DNA from: Anaerolineae bacterium
GTDB taxonomy: Bacteria; Chloroflexota; Anaerolineae; B4-G1; SLSP01
DNA: 7,063 nucleotides
Direction: 5' to 3'
NCBI GenBank assembly: GCA_016927095.1
Contig: JAFGNI010000503.1
Location: forward strand, 1 to 7,063
Below the pieces are notes generated by a model. The model saw nothing but the letters and a program-made list of their open reading frames with translations, did no database searches and had not been told where the DNA came from. Below are positions 1-5,882 of this stretch, piece by piece. Positions within the stretch are counted from its first letter, which is position 1; each line of letters opens with the position of its first letter. Both the position numbers and the translations under genes were made by a program.

Positions 1-258
1 AAGGCGCCGCTGGTGGGTGCGACCCCCTTCGGCACCACCGCTCGTCGTATGCAGTTGATGTGGGGGGTGATCCCTCTGCTCGTCAACCCCTTCCACACGA
101 CGGATGAGATGCTCTCGACGATGGTCCGCTCGGCGTGCGATCGCGGCTACGCCGACGTCGGCGACAACGTGGCGCTGACCGCCGGCATTCCGTTGGAGGT
201 CCACGGCGTGACCAACATGGTCAAGGTGCATACGGTCCGGGAGGCGGACCTACCCTAA
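1..258 (+). CDS. pyk: Pyruvate kinase, C-terminal fragment (5' end outside window)
   Basis: Pyruvate kinase catalyses the last step of glycolysis, phosphoenolpyruvate plus ADP to pyruvate plus ATP, in the cytosol. Only the last 85 residues are visible; the frame is open from base 1, so the real start lies upstream. The fragment matches the PK_C (alpha/beta, allosteric) domain. It shows an ATPFGTTARRMQLMWGV strand-helix segment (residues 7-23), the TDEM helix start (34-37), GYADVGDNVALTAGIP (49-64) and the family ending GVTNMVKVHTV (69-79). It stops at TAA (256-258). A GTG at 13 could be read as a start but cuts the domain and has no role as one. The catalytic barrel is not in view, so the subtype (effector specificity) cannot be judged. 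A PK_C-like domain fused to another protein is a remote alternative. Confidence 0.92.
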   Translation, partial: KAPLVGATPFGTTARRMQLMWGVIPLLVNPFHTTDEMLSTMVRSACDRGYADVGDNVALTAGIPLEVHGVTNMVKVHTVREADLP

Positions 259-270
259 GCCGGCGCCGGC

Positions 271-306
271 AAAAAAAGACACCGGGACTCATCCAGTCCC
301 GGTGTC
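271..306 (-). terminator. Rho-independent terminator of the zinc-ribbon gene, possibly bidirectional
   Basis: A perfect 12-bp stem (278-289 paired with 295-306) has a 5-base loop. It is flanked on the left by seven A residues (271-277). Read on the minus strand, this is a GC-rich hairpin followed by a T7 tract, 18 bases after the stop of the zinc-ribbon gene ending at 324, so it is a textbook terminator for that gene. On the plus strand the stem is followed only by CGTTAGG, but the same hairpin may also help end the pyruvate kinase transcript, whose stop is at 258. A 12-bp perfect palindrome (gccggcgccggc, 259-270) sits between the pyk stop and the A tract. Confidence 0.88.
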
Positions 307-323
307 CGTTAGGAGGCGTGACG

Positions 324-842
324 TCAAACTTGGGCCGGTTCCTCGGCAGGGGGCGGGGTCTCCATCTCGACCTCGCGATCCATCACCGGCTCCACAACCT
401 GGCTGCCCTGAGAGGCGCCGCAGTAGGGGCAGATGTTCCAGTCGAGCGCCAGGACGGCGTCGCAGGCCACACAGGTCTTCTTCAGGTGGGTATGGCAATA
501 GGGGCAGTAGATGAAGTTCTCTTGGATCTGGGCGCCGCATCCGGGACAGACCTCGGGTTCCTCGATGGCCTGCAACAAGGCCTCCTGCTCCAGCGCGTGC
601 TCGTAGGCTTCGGCCAACGTCTCGCGGGGCCGGATCAGGAAGTAGACAATCAGCCCGGGCAGCGTCAACACGCCCACCATAAAGGTCGCCAGAATCTGCA
701 CGACGATGTCGCGCGTGCGCGACCGGATATCGCGGAAGGTCCACAACACCATACCCAACCACAAGCTTGTGACAAAGACGGCGGTCACAAGGGTCAGGAT
801 CGTGACAACTTGAGGTAGGATCTCAAGGAGTTGGTCAATCAT
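324..842 (-). CDS. Membrane-anchored double zinc-ribbon protein, function unknown
   Basis: This is a 172-residue protein with two predicted membrane helices (about 11-34 and 48-70) and then a charged, probably helical linker (about 72-95). A cytosolic domain follows with four CxxC pairs: C99/C102, C113/C116, C124/C127 and C138/C141. The spacing CxxC-x10-CxxC-x7-CxxC-x10-CxxC is that of a double zinc ribbon binding two zinc ions. The tail (150-172) is acidic and proline-rich. Such ribbons usually bind nucleic acid or protein; the partner here is unknown. The start at 842 is preceded by AAGGAG on the minus strand, 11 bases away, a slightly long spacing. The gene is monocistronic: it has an extended -10 promoter at 973-1000 and its own terminator at 271-306. 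It is divergent from radC. I recognise the architecture but not a named family. Confidence 0.86.
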   Translation of the reverse strand: MIDQLLEILPQVVTILTLVTAVFVTSLWLGMVLWTFRDIRSRTRDIVVQILATFMVGVLTLPGLIVYFLIRPRETLAEAYEHALEQEALLQAIEEPEVCPGCGAQIQENFIYCPYCHTHLKKTCVACDAVLALDWNICPYCGASQGSQVVEPVMDREVEMETPPPAEEPAQV

Positions 843-931
843 GCCTAATGGGGCTCCTTTTCGACATCCAGACGAACCCGGACCGGCCTGCCGGCCGCCC
901 GGCTTGGTTGCGTCATCTACGTGTGCGACAG

Positions 932-961
932 TTCACACCGTCCGAACGTCCCGCGTATGGT
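932..961 (+). promoter_or_regulatory. Weak candidate promoter for radC
   Basis: On the plus strand TTCACA (932-937, five of six matches to TTGACA) is followed after 18 bases by TATGGT (956-961, four of six matches to TATAAT). Start of transcription would fall near 968, about 37 bases before the radC ATG. If real, it overlaps the start region of the divergent zinc-ribbon promoter, so the two polymerases would interfere. The match is weak and other positions are possible. Confidence 0.25.
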
Positions 962-972
962 CAAACGCGGGC

Positions 973-1000
973 ATTATACCATCGCCTAACTGGGAGGCAA
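973..1000 (-). promoter_or_regulatory. Extended -10 promoter for the zinc-ribbon gene
   Basis: On the minus strand there is a perfect TATAAT (978 to 973) preceded by TGG at 981-979, which gives the extended -10 form TGnTATAAT. A -35-like TTGCCT (1000 to 995, four of six matches to TTGACA) lies 16 bases upstream. Transcription would start near 966 and give a leader of about 124 bases before the ATG at 842. The -35 hexamer overlaps the radC Shine-Dalgarno sequence on the other strand. The same TGG-YATAAT-GC string recurs in the MFS promoter at 5685-5693. Prediction from sequence only. Confidence 0.6.
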
Positions 1001-1004
1001 GCAC

Positions 1005-1700
1005 ATGACTTACGTGACAGTGAAGGAGATGCCGCTGGAGGAACGCCCGCGTGAACGATTGGCCAGTTCCGGACCCCAAGCCTTGTCGACGACCGAGCTC
1101 CTGGCCATCATCCTGCGGGTGGGCGTCGGCGGCGAGAACGTGCTCTCGCTGGCACAACGCATCCTGGCCCGCTTCGATGGGCTGGCCGGGTTGGCCAGAG
1201 CGGACTTCGCGCAGCTCGCCGCGGAGCGCGGCTTGGGCCCCGCGAAGACGGCCCAGATCATAGCGGCGCTGGAGCTGGGGCGGCGCATGATGGCCGAGAG
1301 CCCCGAGGAGCGATGGCAGATCCGCGCGCCGAGCGACGCGGCGCACATCCTGATGCCGCTGATCGGCCACCTGGAGCAGGAGAACTTCGTAGTACTCTAC
1401 CTCGATACCCGCAATCGCGTGATCGATCGGGAGGTTCTCTACAAGGGCAGCCTTAACACCTCGCTCGTGCGCATCGGCGAGGTCTTCCGCGGTGCGGTGC
1501 GTCGCAACTGTGCCGCCGTGATCGTGGCGCACAACCACCCCTCCGGCGACCCCAATCCCTCCCCCGAGGATGTGGCACTGACAAGGCGACTGGTCGAGGC
1601 GGGCAAGCTGCTGGAGGTGGACGTCCTCGATCACCTGGTCATCGGGCAGAACCGGTTTGTGAGCCTGCGGGAGCGCGCGCTGGGCTTTGAGGCGGGGTAG
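1005..1700 (+). CDS. radC: RadC family JAB/MPN-domain protein
   Basis: The protein has 231 residues, the usual length for RadC. The N-terminal part (1-100) carries the UPF0758 region [11 protein letters not shown] (9-19) and [14 protein letters not shown] (27-40). A helix-hairpin-helix-like stretch (about 58-88, with [10 protein letters not shown]) follows, then the JAB/MPN domain (about 105-228). The JAMM metal site is visible as [16 protein letters not shown]176, H178 and D189 are the expected zinc ligands, with the GEVFR glutamate E159 upstream. RadC was named for a radiation phenotype later attributed to another gene; its true role is unsettled, and a nuclease or peptidase-like activity is inferred from the fold. 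GGGAGG (992-997) lies 7 bases before the ATG and supports this start. The DHFR-fold gene follows on the same strand after about 65 bases. Confidence 0.96.
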   Translation: MTYVTVKEMPLEERPRERLASSGPQALSTTELLAIILRVGVGGENVLSLAQRILARFDGLAGLARADFAQLAAERGLGPAKTAQIIAALELGRRMMAESPEERWQIRAPSDAAHILMPLIGHLEQENFVVLYLDTRNRVIDREVLYKGSLNTSLVRIGEVFRGAVRRNCAAVIVAHNHPSGDPNPSPEDVALTRRLVEAGKLLEVDVLDHLVIGQNRFVSLRERALGFEAG

Positions 1701-1752
1701 GTGTTGCTGCCAGATCCACAGAGAGGATTCTCAACGACAGTCGTCATCCGTG

Positions 1753-1768
1753 AAGGAGGTCCAACGTA
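1753..1768 (+). promoter_or_regulatory. Strong Shine-Dalgarno that points to a GTA codon at 1766
   Basis: AAGGAGGT at 1753-1760 is a near-perfect anti-16S match. Five bases on is a GTA codon (1766-1768), in frame with the downstream DHFR-fold gene; the nearest in-frame stop upstream is TGA at 1751-1753. From that codon the frame reads VGRLIYSAIMSLDGYIED, in which the first beta strand of this family (RLIYSAIMSLDG) is complete. The first ordinary start, ATG 1793, has no Shine-Dalgarno sequence in front of it. The natural start therefore appears to be 1766, where ATG or GTG has become GTA (mutation, base error, or a rare non-standard start). Confidence 0.6.
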
Positions 1769-1792
1769 GGCAGGCTGATTTACTCGGCAATC

Positions 1793-2326
1793 ATGTCACT
1801 CGACGGCTACATAGAGGATAGCGAAGGTACCTTCGAGTGGGCAGCACCGGACGAGGAGGTGCACCGGTTCATCAATGACCTCGAACGCGGGACCGGCACC
1901 TATCTCTACGGGCGTAGAATGTACGAGACGATGGCAGGTTGGGAGATAGACGCCGACTGGGTAACCGAGTCAGCCGTGACGCAGGATTTCGCCGCCATCT
2001 GGCGAGCGGCAGACAAGGTCGTCTATTCCCGGACGCTAGAGAAGGTCGCCACCGCCAGAACGCGGCTCGAGCGGGACTTCGACCCCGGGGCGGTCCGGCA
2101 CCTGAAGGAGACCAGCAAACGGGATCTCAGCATCGGCGGTCCCAATCTCGCCGCTCAGGCGTTCAGGGCGGGCTTGGTTGACGAATGCCAGCTGTTCCTG
2201 GTGCCCATCGCCGTAGGCGGCGGCAAACGGGCCCTACCCGAGGATATCTGCCTGGCGCTCGAATTGCTGGAGGAACGCCGGTTCGGCAGCGGGATGGTGT
2301 ACCTGCGCTACCAAGTCAGGCCGTAG
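1793..2326 (+). CDS. Dihydrofolate reductase-family protein (RibD C-terminal fold)
   Basis: The protein has 177 residues from the first standard ATG, or 186 if translation begins at the GTA at 1766. It belongs to the RibD_C/DHFR-like group of small NADPH-dependent reductases (YwjB/YyaP-like proteins); the substrate is not predictable. Visible landmarks, numbered from the ATG at 1793, are MSLDGYIED (1-9), the YLYGRRMYETM cofactor-site strand and helix (37-47), KVVYSRTLE (75-83), LSIGGPNLAAQAFRAGLVDE (112-131) with the dinucleotide-binding GG, and PIAVGGGKRALPE (138-150). It is not canonical FolA, which has a different motif order. The conventional start is used here, but it removes the start of the first beta strand, and the ribosome binding site favours 1766. 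No clear promoter lies in the 65 bases after radC, so read-through from radC is likely. It is convergent with the histidine kinase gene. Confidence 0.88.
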   Translation: MSLDGYIEDSEGTFEWAAPDEEVHRFINDLERGTGTYLYGRRMYETMAGWEIDADWVTESAVTQDFAAIWRAADKVVYSRTLEKVATARTRLERDFDPGAVRHLKETSKRDLSIGGPNLAAQAFRAGLVDECQLFLVPIAVGGGKRALPEDICLALELLEERRFGSGMVYLRYQVRP

Positions 2327-2387
2327 GGGGGCCTACAGGCTCGGGAGATCGACCTGGTATCGGACCTGAGGCCGCCTGCAGCGTGTG

Positions 2388-2447
2388 AGACCTTTGGGGT
2401 TTTCTGGTCGTGCAGGTGCCCACTCGAGGGACAAACCCCAAAGGTCT
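2388..2447. repeat. 15-bp perfect inverted repeat between convergent genes, possible bidirectional terminator
   Basis: The arm agacctttggggttt (2388-2402) is exactly complementary to 2433-2447, with a 30-base loop between. It lies in the 135-base gap between the stops of the DHFR-fold gene (2326, +) and the histidine kinase (2462, -), so it could end both transcripts. Neither side carries a clean T run: the plus side continues TCTCCCG and the minus side CACACG. The large loop is also atypical for an intrinsic terminator. A mobile or dispersed palindromic intergenic element is the alternative. Confidence 0.7.
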
Positions 2448-2461
2448 TCTCCCGTAGCAAA

Positions 2462-3634
2462 TCAGGATGCGTCGCCCGCCCCGTCGCTGCCGTCCGCATA
2501 GCTGGGCACGAGCGGATAGCGAACCCGGAAGGTGGTGCCGTCGCCGGGCTCCGAGGTGAAGGTGATCTCACCTTCGAGATAGCGCTCCGTCAAAAGCCTG
2601 GCACTGTAGGTACCCAACCCCCGACCGCGGCCTTTGGTCGAGAAGGCACGCTTGAAGATCTGCAGGCGGACCTCCTCGGGCATCACGCGATCATTGTGGA
2701 TCCAGAACCCCACCCGCTCGTCACCGTCCATCTGACAGCCGAGCGTGATCACCTCCCCGTCGGTGGAGGCTTCGATGGCGTTCTTCAACAGATTGCCGAG
2801 AACCCGGCCAAGCAGCACCTTGTCAATCACCAGGTCGATCTCCGGGCTTGTGGGATCGATGCGAATGTCCCGGTCCCCTGTCACACCGTGGCTGAGATAG
2901 GAATCCACCAATCCTCGCAGGAAGGGCAGGACCGCGATCCGGTCAGCCTTACGCGTCAGCTGCCGGCTCTCCAGTTCGACGAAATCCCGCTGTGTGAGAA
3001 TCTCATCGATCAAACGCTCGGCGACCTGGTTGAGCAGGTTTTCGACATGGCCGGTATCCTCGCCGGGCCCCATCGAGAGCAGCAGCTTGACCGTGCCATC
3101 GATGATCGTCGCGGTATTGAGGATATCGTGGAAGAAGATCCGCTCCAGCGCCTGATGGCGCTTCTCAGCGCTGATGTCCACTGCCGCCATCATCAGGAAG
3201 GGCTCGTCATTGAGGACGATGGGCGTTGTCCAGAGGCGCAGGTTGAGCCCAGGCGGGTCCATCTCGGTCGCTCGCACGATGTGGCATTCCTGGATGGTGG
3301 TGAGGCCCTGCAGCGCCGCCTGCATGGCACGGTTGGCACCACAGTACGCGGAGAAGGGTGTTGAGCCGCAGGCGTGATCGTCCTCCAGAGCGTGGAGGCA
3401 GCCCAGCGCCGCACCCGGGGCTTTGCCGGTGAGATCGCTCAGCGATGTGCCGAGGAAGTCCAGCATGGCGCGATTGGCGTAGACAATCTCGCGATCTACA
3501 TTGACAATCATCACCAGGCTCGGCACTGCCGAGAGCACCTCGTCCAGGACTCGAAAATCCCAGGCCGTGCCTTGTGGGTAGGGCTGTACCTCTTCGCGGC
3601 CTGCATCACGGGGCGAGGATGTGGTAGATGACAT
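2462..3634 (-). CDS. PAS-domain sensor histidine kinase
   Basis: The protein has 390 residues and no membrane helix, so it is probably a cytosolic sensor. A PAS domain spans about 29-155 (MIVNVDREIVYANRAMLDFLG at its start) and contains C79, H81, C89 and C98, with CGAN at 98-101. The dimerisation/H box is IFFHDILNTA, with H169 the likely phosphoacceptor. The ATPase domain has N box LGNLLKNAIEAS (279-290), no DxGxG G1 box but IHNDRVMPEEV (312-322), then FSTKGRGRGLGTYSARLL (331-348) as the G2 region and GDGTTFRVRYP (364-374). The start at 3634 is chosen because GAGGG lies 7 bases upstream and the reading further upstream is arginine/serine-rich text overlapping thyX. It is the last gene of the MFS-thyX operon, 10 bases after thyX. 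No response regulator is visible. Confidence 0.9.
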   Translation of the reverse strand: MSSTTSSPRDAGREEVQPYPQGTAWDFRVLDEVLSAVPSLVMIVNVDREIVYANRAMLDFLGTSLSDLTGKAPGAALGCLHALEDDHACGSTPFSAYCGANRAMQAALQGLTTIQECHIVRATEMDPPGLNLRLWTTPIVLNDEPFLMMAAVDISAEKRHQALERIFFHDILNTATIIDGTVKLLLSMGPGEDTGHVENLLNQVAERLIDEILTQRDFVELESRQLTRKADRIAVLPFLRGLVDSYLSHGVTGDRDIRIDPTSPEIDLVIDKVLLGRVLGNLLKNAIEASTDGEVITLGCQMDGDERVGFWIHNDRVMPEEVRLQIFKRAFSTKGRGRGLGTYSARLLTERYLEGEITFTSEPGDGTTFRVRYPLVPSYADGSDGAGDAS

Positions 3635-3647
3635 CCTAGGGCCCTCA
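3635..3647 (-). promoter_or_regulatory. thyX-kinase junction with a start-deciding ribosome binding site
   Basis: On the minus strand the thyX stop TGA (3647 to 3645) overlaps the Shine-Dalgarno sequence GAGGG (3646 to 3642). This lies 7 bases before the kinase ATG at 3634. The arrangement implies translational coupling, and it fixes the kinase start inside the longer open frame that runs back to 3772. Confidence 0.65.
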
Positions 3648-4295
3648 GTCCGTCCCGTGCTCCGGCGCGGGGAAGAAATCCGGGTGCTGCGCGCGCAGCG
3701 ATGTGAGCAGGTCGCCAAAGACCGTCGGCGCATAGGGGACCAGTTGCTGCAGCATCGCCACGCCCAGGGCACGGATCTCCCACTGCGCCTCGGGCGTGAT
3801 CCGGAGACGGAAGAAGTGCAACAGTTCGCGGAAGTTCATCGTGACGATGATGCGCGTTGCCGTGGCATTGGGCAGGACGAAGCGAGCGTCCTCTTTGCGA
3901 ATGCCGAGATCGCGCAGGGCCCGGTACGTCGCCTGCACCTGCCCGAGGAAGTCGTCCCACAGCGCCTGCGCTTCCGGGGAAGCTACCACAGCGTCGGGGA
4001 TCACCACCTCTGGGGCGGACATATCAACGTACCGCTGGCTCTCCTGGCTGTAGGAGGCCAGCCGGTGGCGCACGAGCTGGTGCGAGCAGGCGCGGCTGAT
4101 GCCGGCGATCTCAAAGGTCGCGCTGGCGTGCTCGATGATGCTTTCGTGCCCGTCCTTGAGCCTGGCCCGGAGGAAGGCTGCCGGGTTGCCGCGGCTCTCG
4201 CTGCGGTAACAGACCCTGCCTGCGTGCTCGATCAACGCCTCCGGCGTGCCGTCGCCCTGCAGGTAGTGCGTGACCGCGATCAGTGCAACATCCAT
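3645..4295 (-). CDS. thyX: FAD-dependent thymidylate synthase ThyX
   Basis: ThyX methylates dUMP to dTMP with methylene-tetrahydrofolate as carbon donor and NADPH-reduced FAD as reductant. Unlike ThyA, it releases tetrahydrofolate rather than dihydrofolate. The 216-residue protein shows GHESIIEHA (49-57) and the ThyX signature RHR-x7-S as RHRLASYSQES (76-86) followed by QRY. It also has LPNATATRIIVTMNFRELLHF (141-161) and AQWEIR (170-175), whose arginine corresponds to the dUMP-binding arginine known in ThyX structures. Length is normal. The start at 4295 has GGAGAG (4309 to 4304 on the minus strand) 8 bases before it. It is the middle gene of an operon: 18 bases after the MFS gene and 10 before the sensor kinase. 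No key residue appears to be lost. Confidence 0.97.
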   Translation of the reverse strand: MDVALIAVTHYLQGDGTPEALIEHAGRVCYRSESRGNPAAFLRARLKDGHESIIEHASATFEIAGISRACSHQLVRHRLASYSQESQRYVDMSAPEVVIPDAVVASPEAQALWDDFLGQVQATYRALRDLGIRKEDARFVLPNATATRIIVTMNFRELLHFFRLRITPEAQWEIRALGVAMLQQLVPYAPTVFGDLLTSLRAQHPDFFPAPEHGTD

Positions 4296-4313
4296 AGCGT
4301 GATCTCTCCAATC

Positions 4314-5651
4314 CTAGGCGATGGCCTCGGCCCGGCGCGCCATCTCGGCGCGAAGCTTCGCCGCGTCTCGGGGATAAGCGAAATAGAAACCTGAATACAA
4401 GATGGCACAGATGATCCAGGGAAAAGGAATCGTCCACAGCAGCGCCCGCGTGAACCCCAGCCGGTCCGCAAGACTTCCGGCGATGTAGGCTGCCACCGCC
4501 GCGAAGCCGCTCTCGATAAACGTCGTCATCGCGAACGCGGTCGCCCGCAGCTCGGGGGGCACCGCGCCCTGCATCATCGGCTCCTTCGCCCCCTTGCCGG
4601 GCCAGCTGATCAGGAGCGCCGTGACAAAGCAGAGAACGAAAAGGGCCCAGAAGCTCCAATCTGCGGTGGCGGTGAAAAGAACATAGGTAAGCGGGATCCC
4701 GCTGATGATGGAAACTTGCCCCACGATCGTGCGACCATACTTGGGGCTCTTGGTCTCGGCCCAATCCCCCAGGAAGCCACCGATGATGTTGCTCAGCGCG
4801 GTCCCCAAGACGATGCCGGCGAAGGCAAGGGTGGCGCTGCCCTGGGGATGGTCGAAGCTGATGGCCTCCGTCATGCCGCGCACGTCGACGAGCCAGGAGA
4901 TCAAGTAGAGGCCCATCACCACCCACGGCATGCTGCCGGCCAATCCCTGGAGGATCGCGACCCAGATCGTCGGAATCGCCAGCACCTTGGGGATGTCGGA
5001 GAACTCGGCCCGGTATTTGGCGGCGTCTGCCTGGGTGATCTTGCCTGCCAGCTCCGGCTCAGCGCTGCCCCGCACCGGCTCCTTGACTAAGAGTGCCACC
5101 AGGATGCCGGAAACGACACTGAAACCGCCCAGAACGAAGAAACCCCATCGCCAGAGCTGGGGCGTTGCCAGCATCCCGAGACCCAGGGTGCCGATGATGA
5201 TGCCCAGCACGCCAATGGCCTCGAGCGCGCCCAGGGCGCGGCCCCGGCGGTGTGGCGGGAAGGTATCGGACATCAGGGAGAAAGTCGCGGGCATCAGGCA
5301 TCCCAGACCGACGCCGGAGATCGCACGGATGGCCAACAACTGACCGAAGTTCTGCGACAGGCCACACGCCAGCGTCCAGATACCCCAGATACCCGTCCCG
5401 AAGATGATCACCTGCTTGCGGGAAAGGCGGTCGGCAGCAAAGCCCCAGAAGGGCGCGCTGACCGACTGCAGGATGTTCCGGATGGTGCCGATTGTGCCAA
5501 GGGCTGTGTAGTCGAGTCCCCACAGGGCCCTGATGGTGGGGAAGAGGACCGACATCGCCTGTCCCTCACCTTGATCAATGAAGTAACCAAAAGCCAGCGC
5601 GACAAGTGTCCAGATCCGGGAACGTTGGGTGGGCTTCGTATCGGTTGCCAT
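4314..5651 (-). CDS. MFS transporter, substrate unknown
   Basis: The protein has 445 residues with twelve hydrophobic segments in two six-helix halves: about 14-38, 50-70, 80-98, 103-126, 138-160, 166-188, then 226-254, 272-296, 308-328, 333-350, 365-393 and 399-427. A longer, charged central loop (about 190-225) separates the halves. The motif A of the superfamily is clear between helices 2 and 3 (GFAADRLSRKQ, 70-80). Helix 1 holds polar residues D26 and E29, which could serve proton or substrate binding. The tail is basic and cytosolic (AKLRAEMARRAEAIA). It resembles organic-acid or spinster-like MFS carriers in general style, but the cargo cannot be read from the sequence. A nucleoside-related role suggested by thyX downstream is only a guess. 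The ATG at 5651 has GAGAGG 4 bases before it. It is the first gene of the operon. Confidence 0.9.
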   Translation of the reverse strand: MATDTKPTQRSRIWTLVALAFGYFIDQGEGQAMSVLFPTIRALWGLDYTALGTIGTIRNILQSVSAPFWGFAADRLSRKQVIIFGTGIWGIWTLACGLSQNFGQLLAIRAISGVGLGCLMPATFSLMSDTFPPHRRGRALGALEAIGVLGIIIGTLGLGMLATPQLWRWGFFVLGGFSVVSGILVALLVKEPVRGSAEPELAGKITQADAAKYRAEFSDIPKVLAIPTIWVAILQGLAGSMPWVVMGLYLISWLVDVRGMTEAISFDHPQGSATLAFAGIVLGTALSNIIGGFLGDWAETKSPKYGRTIVGQVSIISGIPLTYVLFTATADWSFWALFVLCFVTALLISWPGKGAKEPMMQGAVPPELRATAFAMTTFIESGFAAVAAYIAGSLADRLGFTRALLWTIPFPWIICAILYSGFYFAYPRDAAKLRAEMARRAEAIA

Positions 5652-5684
5652 GCATCCTCTCTGGGTGAAGGTGGATACCCGAGC

Positions 5685-5712
5685 ATTATGCCACAGCGTA
5701 GGGTCCTGTCCA
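5685..5712 (-). promoter_or_regulatory. Promoter of the MFS-thyX-kinase operon
   Basis: On the minus strand CATAAT (5690 to 5685) is preceded by TGG (5693-5691), an extended -10. A -35 TGGACA (5712 to 5707, five of six matches to TTGACA) lies 16 bases further upstream. Transcription would begin near 5678, about 27 bases before the ATG at 5651. The -10 region matches that of the zinc-ribbon promoter (TGG-YATAAT-GC), which supports both. No operator palindrome is obvious beside it. Confidence 0.6.
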
Positions 5713-5811
5713 GCGATGAGCCCGAGCCGGAGCGTATGCCTCTAGCCTGGCGGCCGAGAGTCCCGCGACGTGGTTAGTTTCGCTGCACCGCAGCGCACCT
5801 CGCTTGTTCTC

Positions 5812-5852
5812 GCGCCCAAGGGCTTTCGGCCTGCGCCCAAGGGCTTTCGGCC
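5812..5852. repeat. Tandem 20-bp direct repeat, two copies, period 21
   Basis: The 20-mer gcgcccaagggctttcggcc occurs at 5812-5831 and again, identical, at 5833-5852, separated by a single T. Its first ten bases recur at 5926-5935 and, as the reverse complement ccttgggcgc, at 5873-5882 and 5948-5957. Identity between the two copies suggests recent duplication or slippage. Confidence 0.93.
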
Positions 5853-5882
5853 CGAGTCTGCTCGGGCTGAGGCCTTGGGCGC
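5833..5882. repeat. Long interrupted inverted repeat (nested hairpin)
   Basis: The outer arms gcgcccaagg (5833-5842) and ccttgggcgc (5873-5882) are perfectly complementary. Between them an inner perfect stem, cccgag with ctcggg, closes a 4-base tctg loop (inner hairpin about 5851-5866). The whole can fold as one long two-stage hairpin. No T tract follows on either strand, so it is not an intrinsic terminator. It may be a cruciform, an RNA structure, or an element boundary. Confidence 0.75.

Noticed and set aside
135..818. Plus-strand open frame of 227 codons opposite the zinc-ribbon gene
   Set aside because: Crosses the pyk stop and the terminator hairpin, has no homology-like motifs, and is antisense to a gene with clear zinc-ribbon spacing.
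848..1054. Small plus-strand open frame in the radC upstream region
   Set aside because: It covers the divergent promoters and runs into radC in another frame, with no recognisable motif.
933..1634. Minus-strand open frame of 233 codons opposite radC
   Set aside because: Shadow of radC; the RadC frame has complete family motifs and a ribosome binding site.
1734..1744. Small palindrome acgacagtcgt upstream of the DHFR-fold gene as an operator
   Set aside because: Only 5 bp per arm with no promoter nearby; chance occurrence is likely.
2696..3364. Plus-strand open frame of 222 codons opposite the kinase
   Set aside because: Antisense to the PAS/HisKA coding region and without recognisable motifs.
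3635..3772. N-terminal extension of the histidine kinase to an ATG at 3772 (46 more residues)
   Set aside because: It overlaps the thyX 3' end in another frame, reads as arginine/serine-rich text unlike any domain, and ATG 3634 has a good ribosome binding site.
3621..4394. Plus-strand open frame of 257 codons opposite thyX
   Set aside because: Antisense shadow in GC-rich DNA; ThyX on the minus strand carries the full signature.
4111..4926. Minus-strand open frame of 271 codons overlapping the MFS and thyX genes
   Set aside because: Out-of-frame reading of two recognised genes; composition is arginine/glycine/histidine-rich with no membrane or domain pattern.
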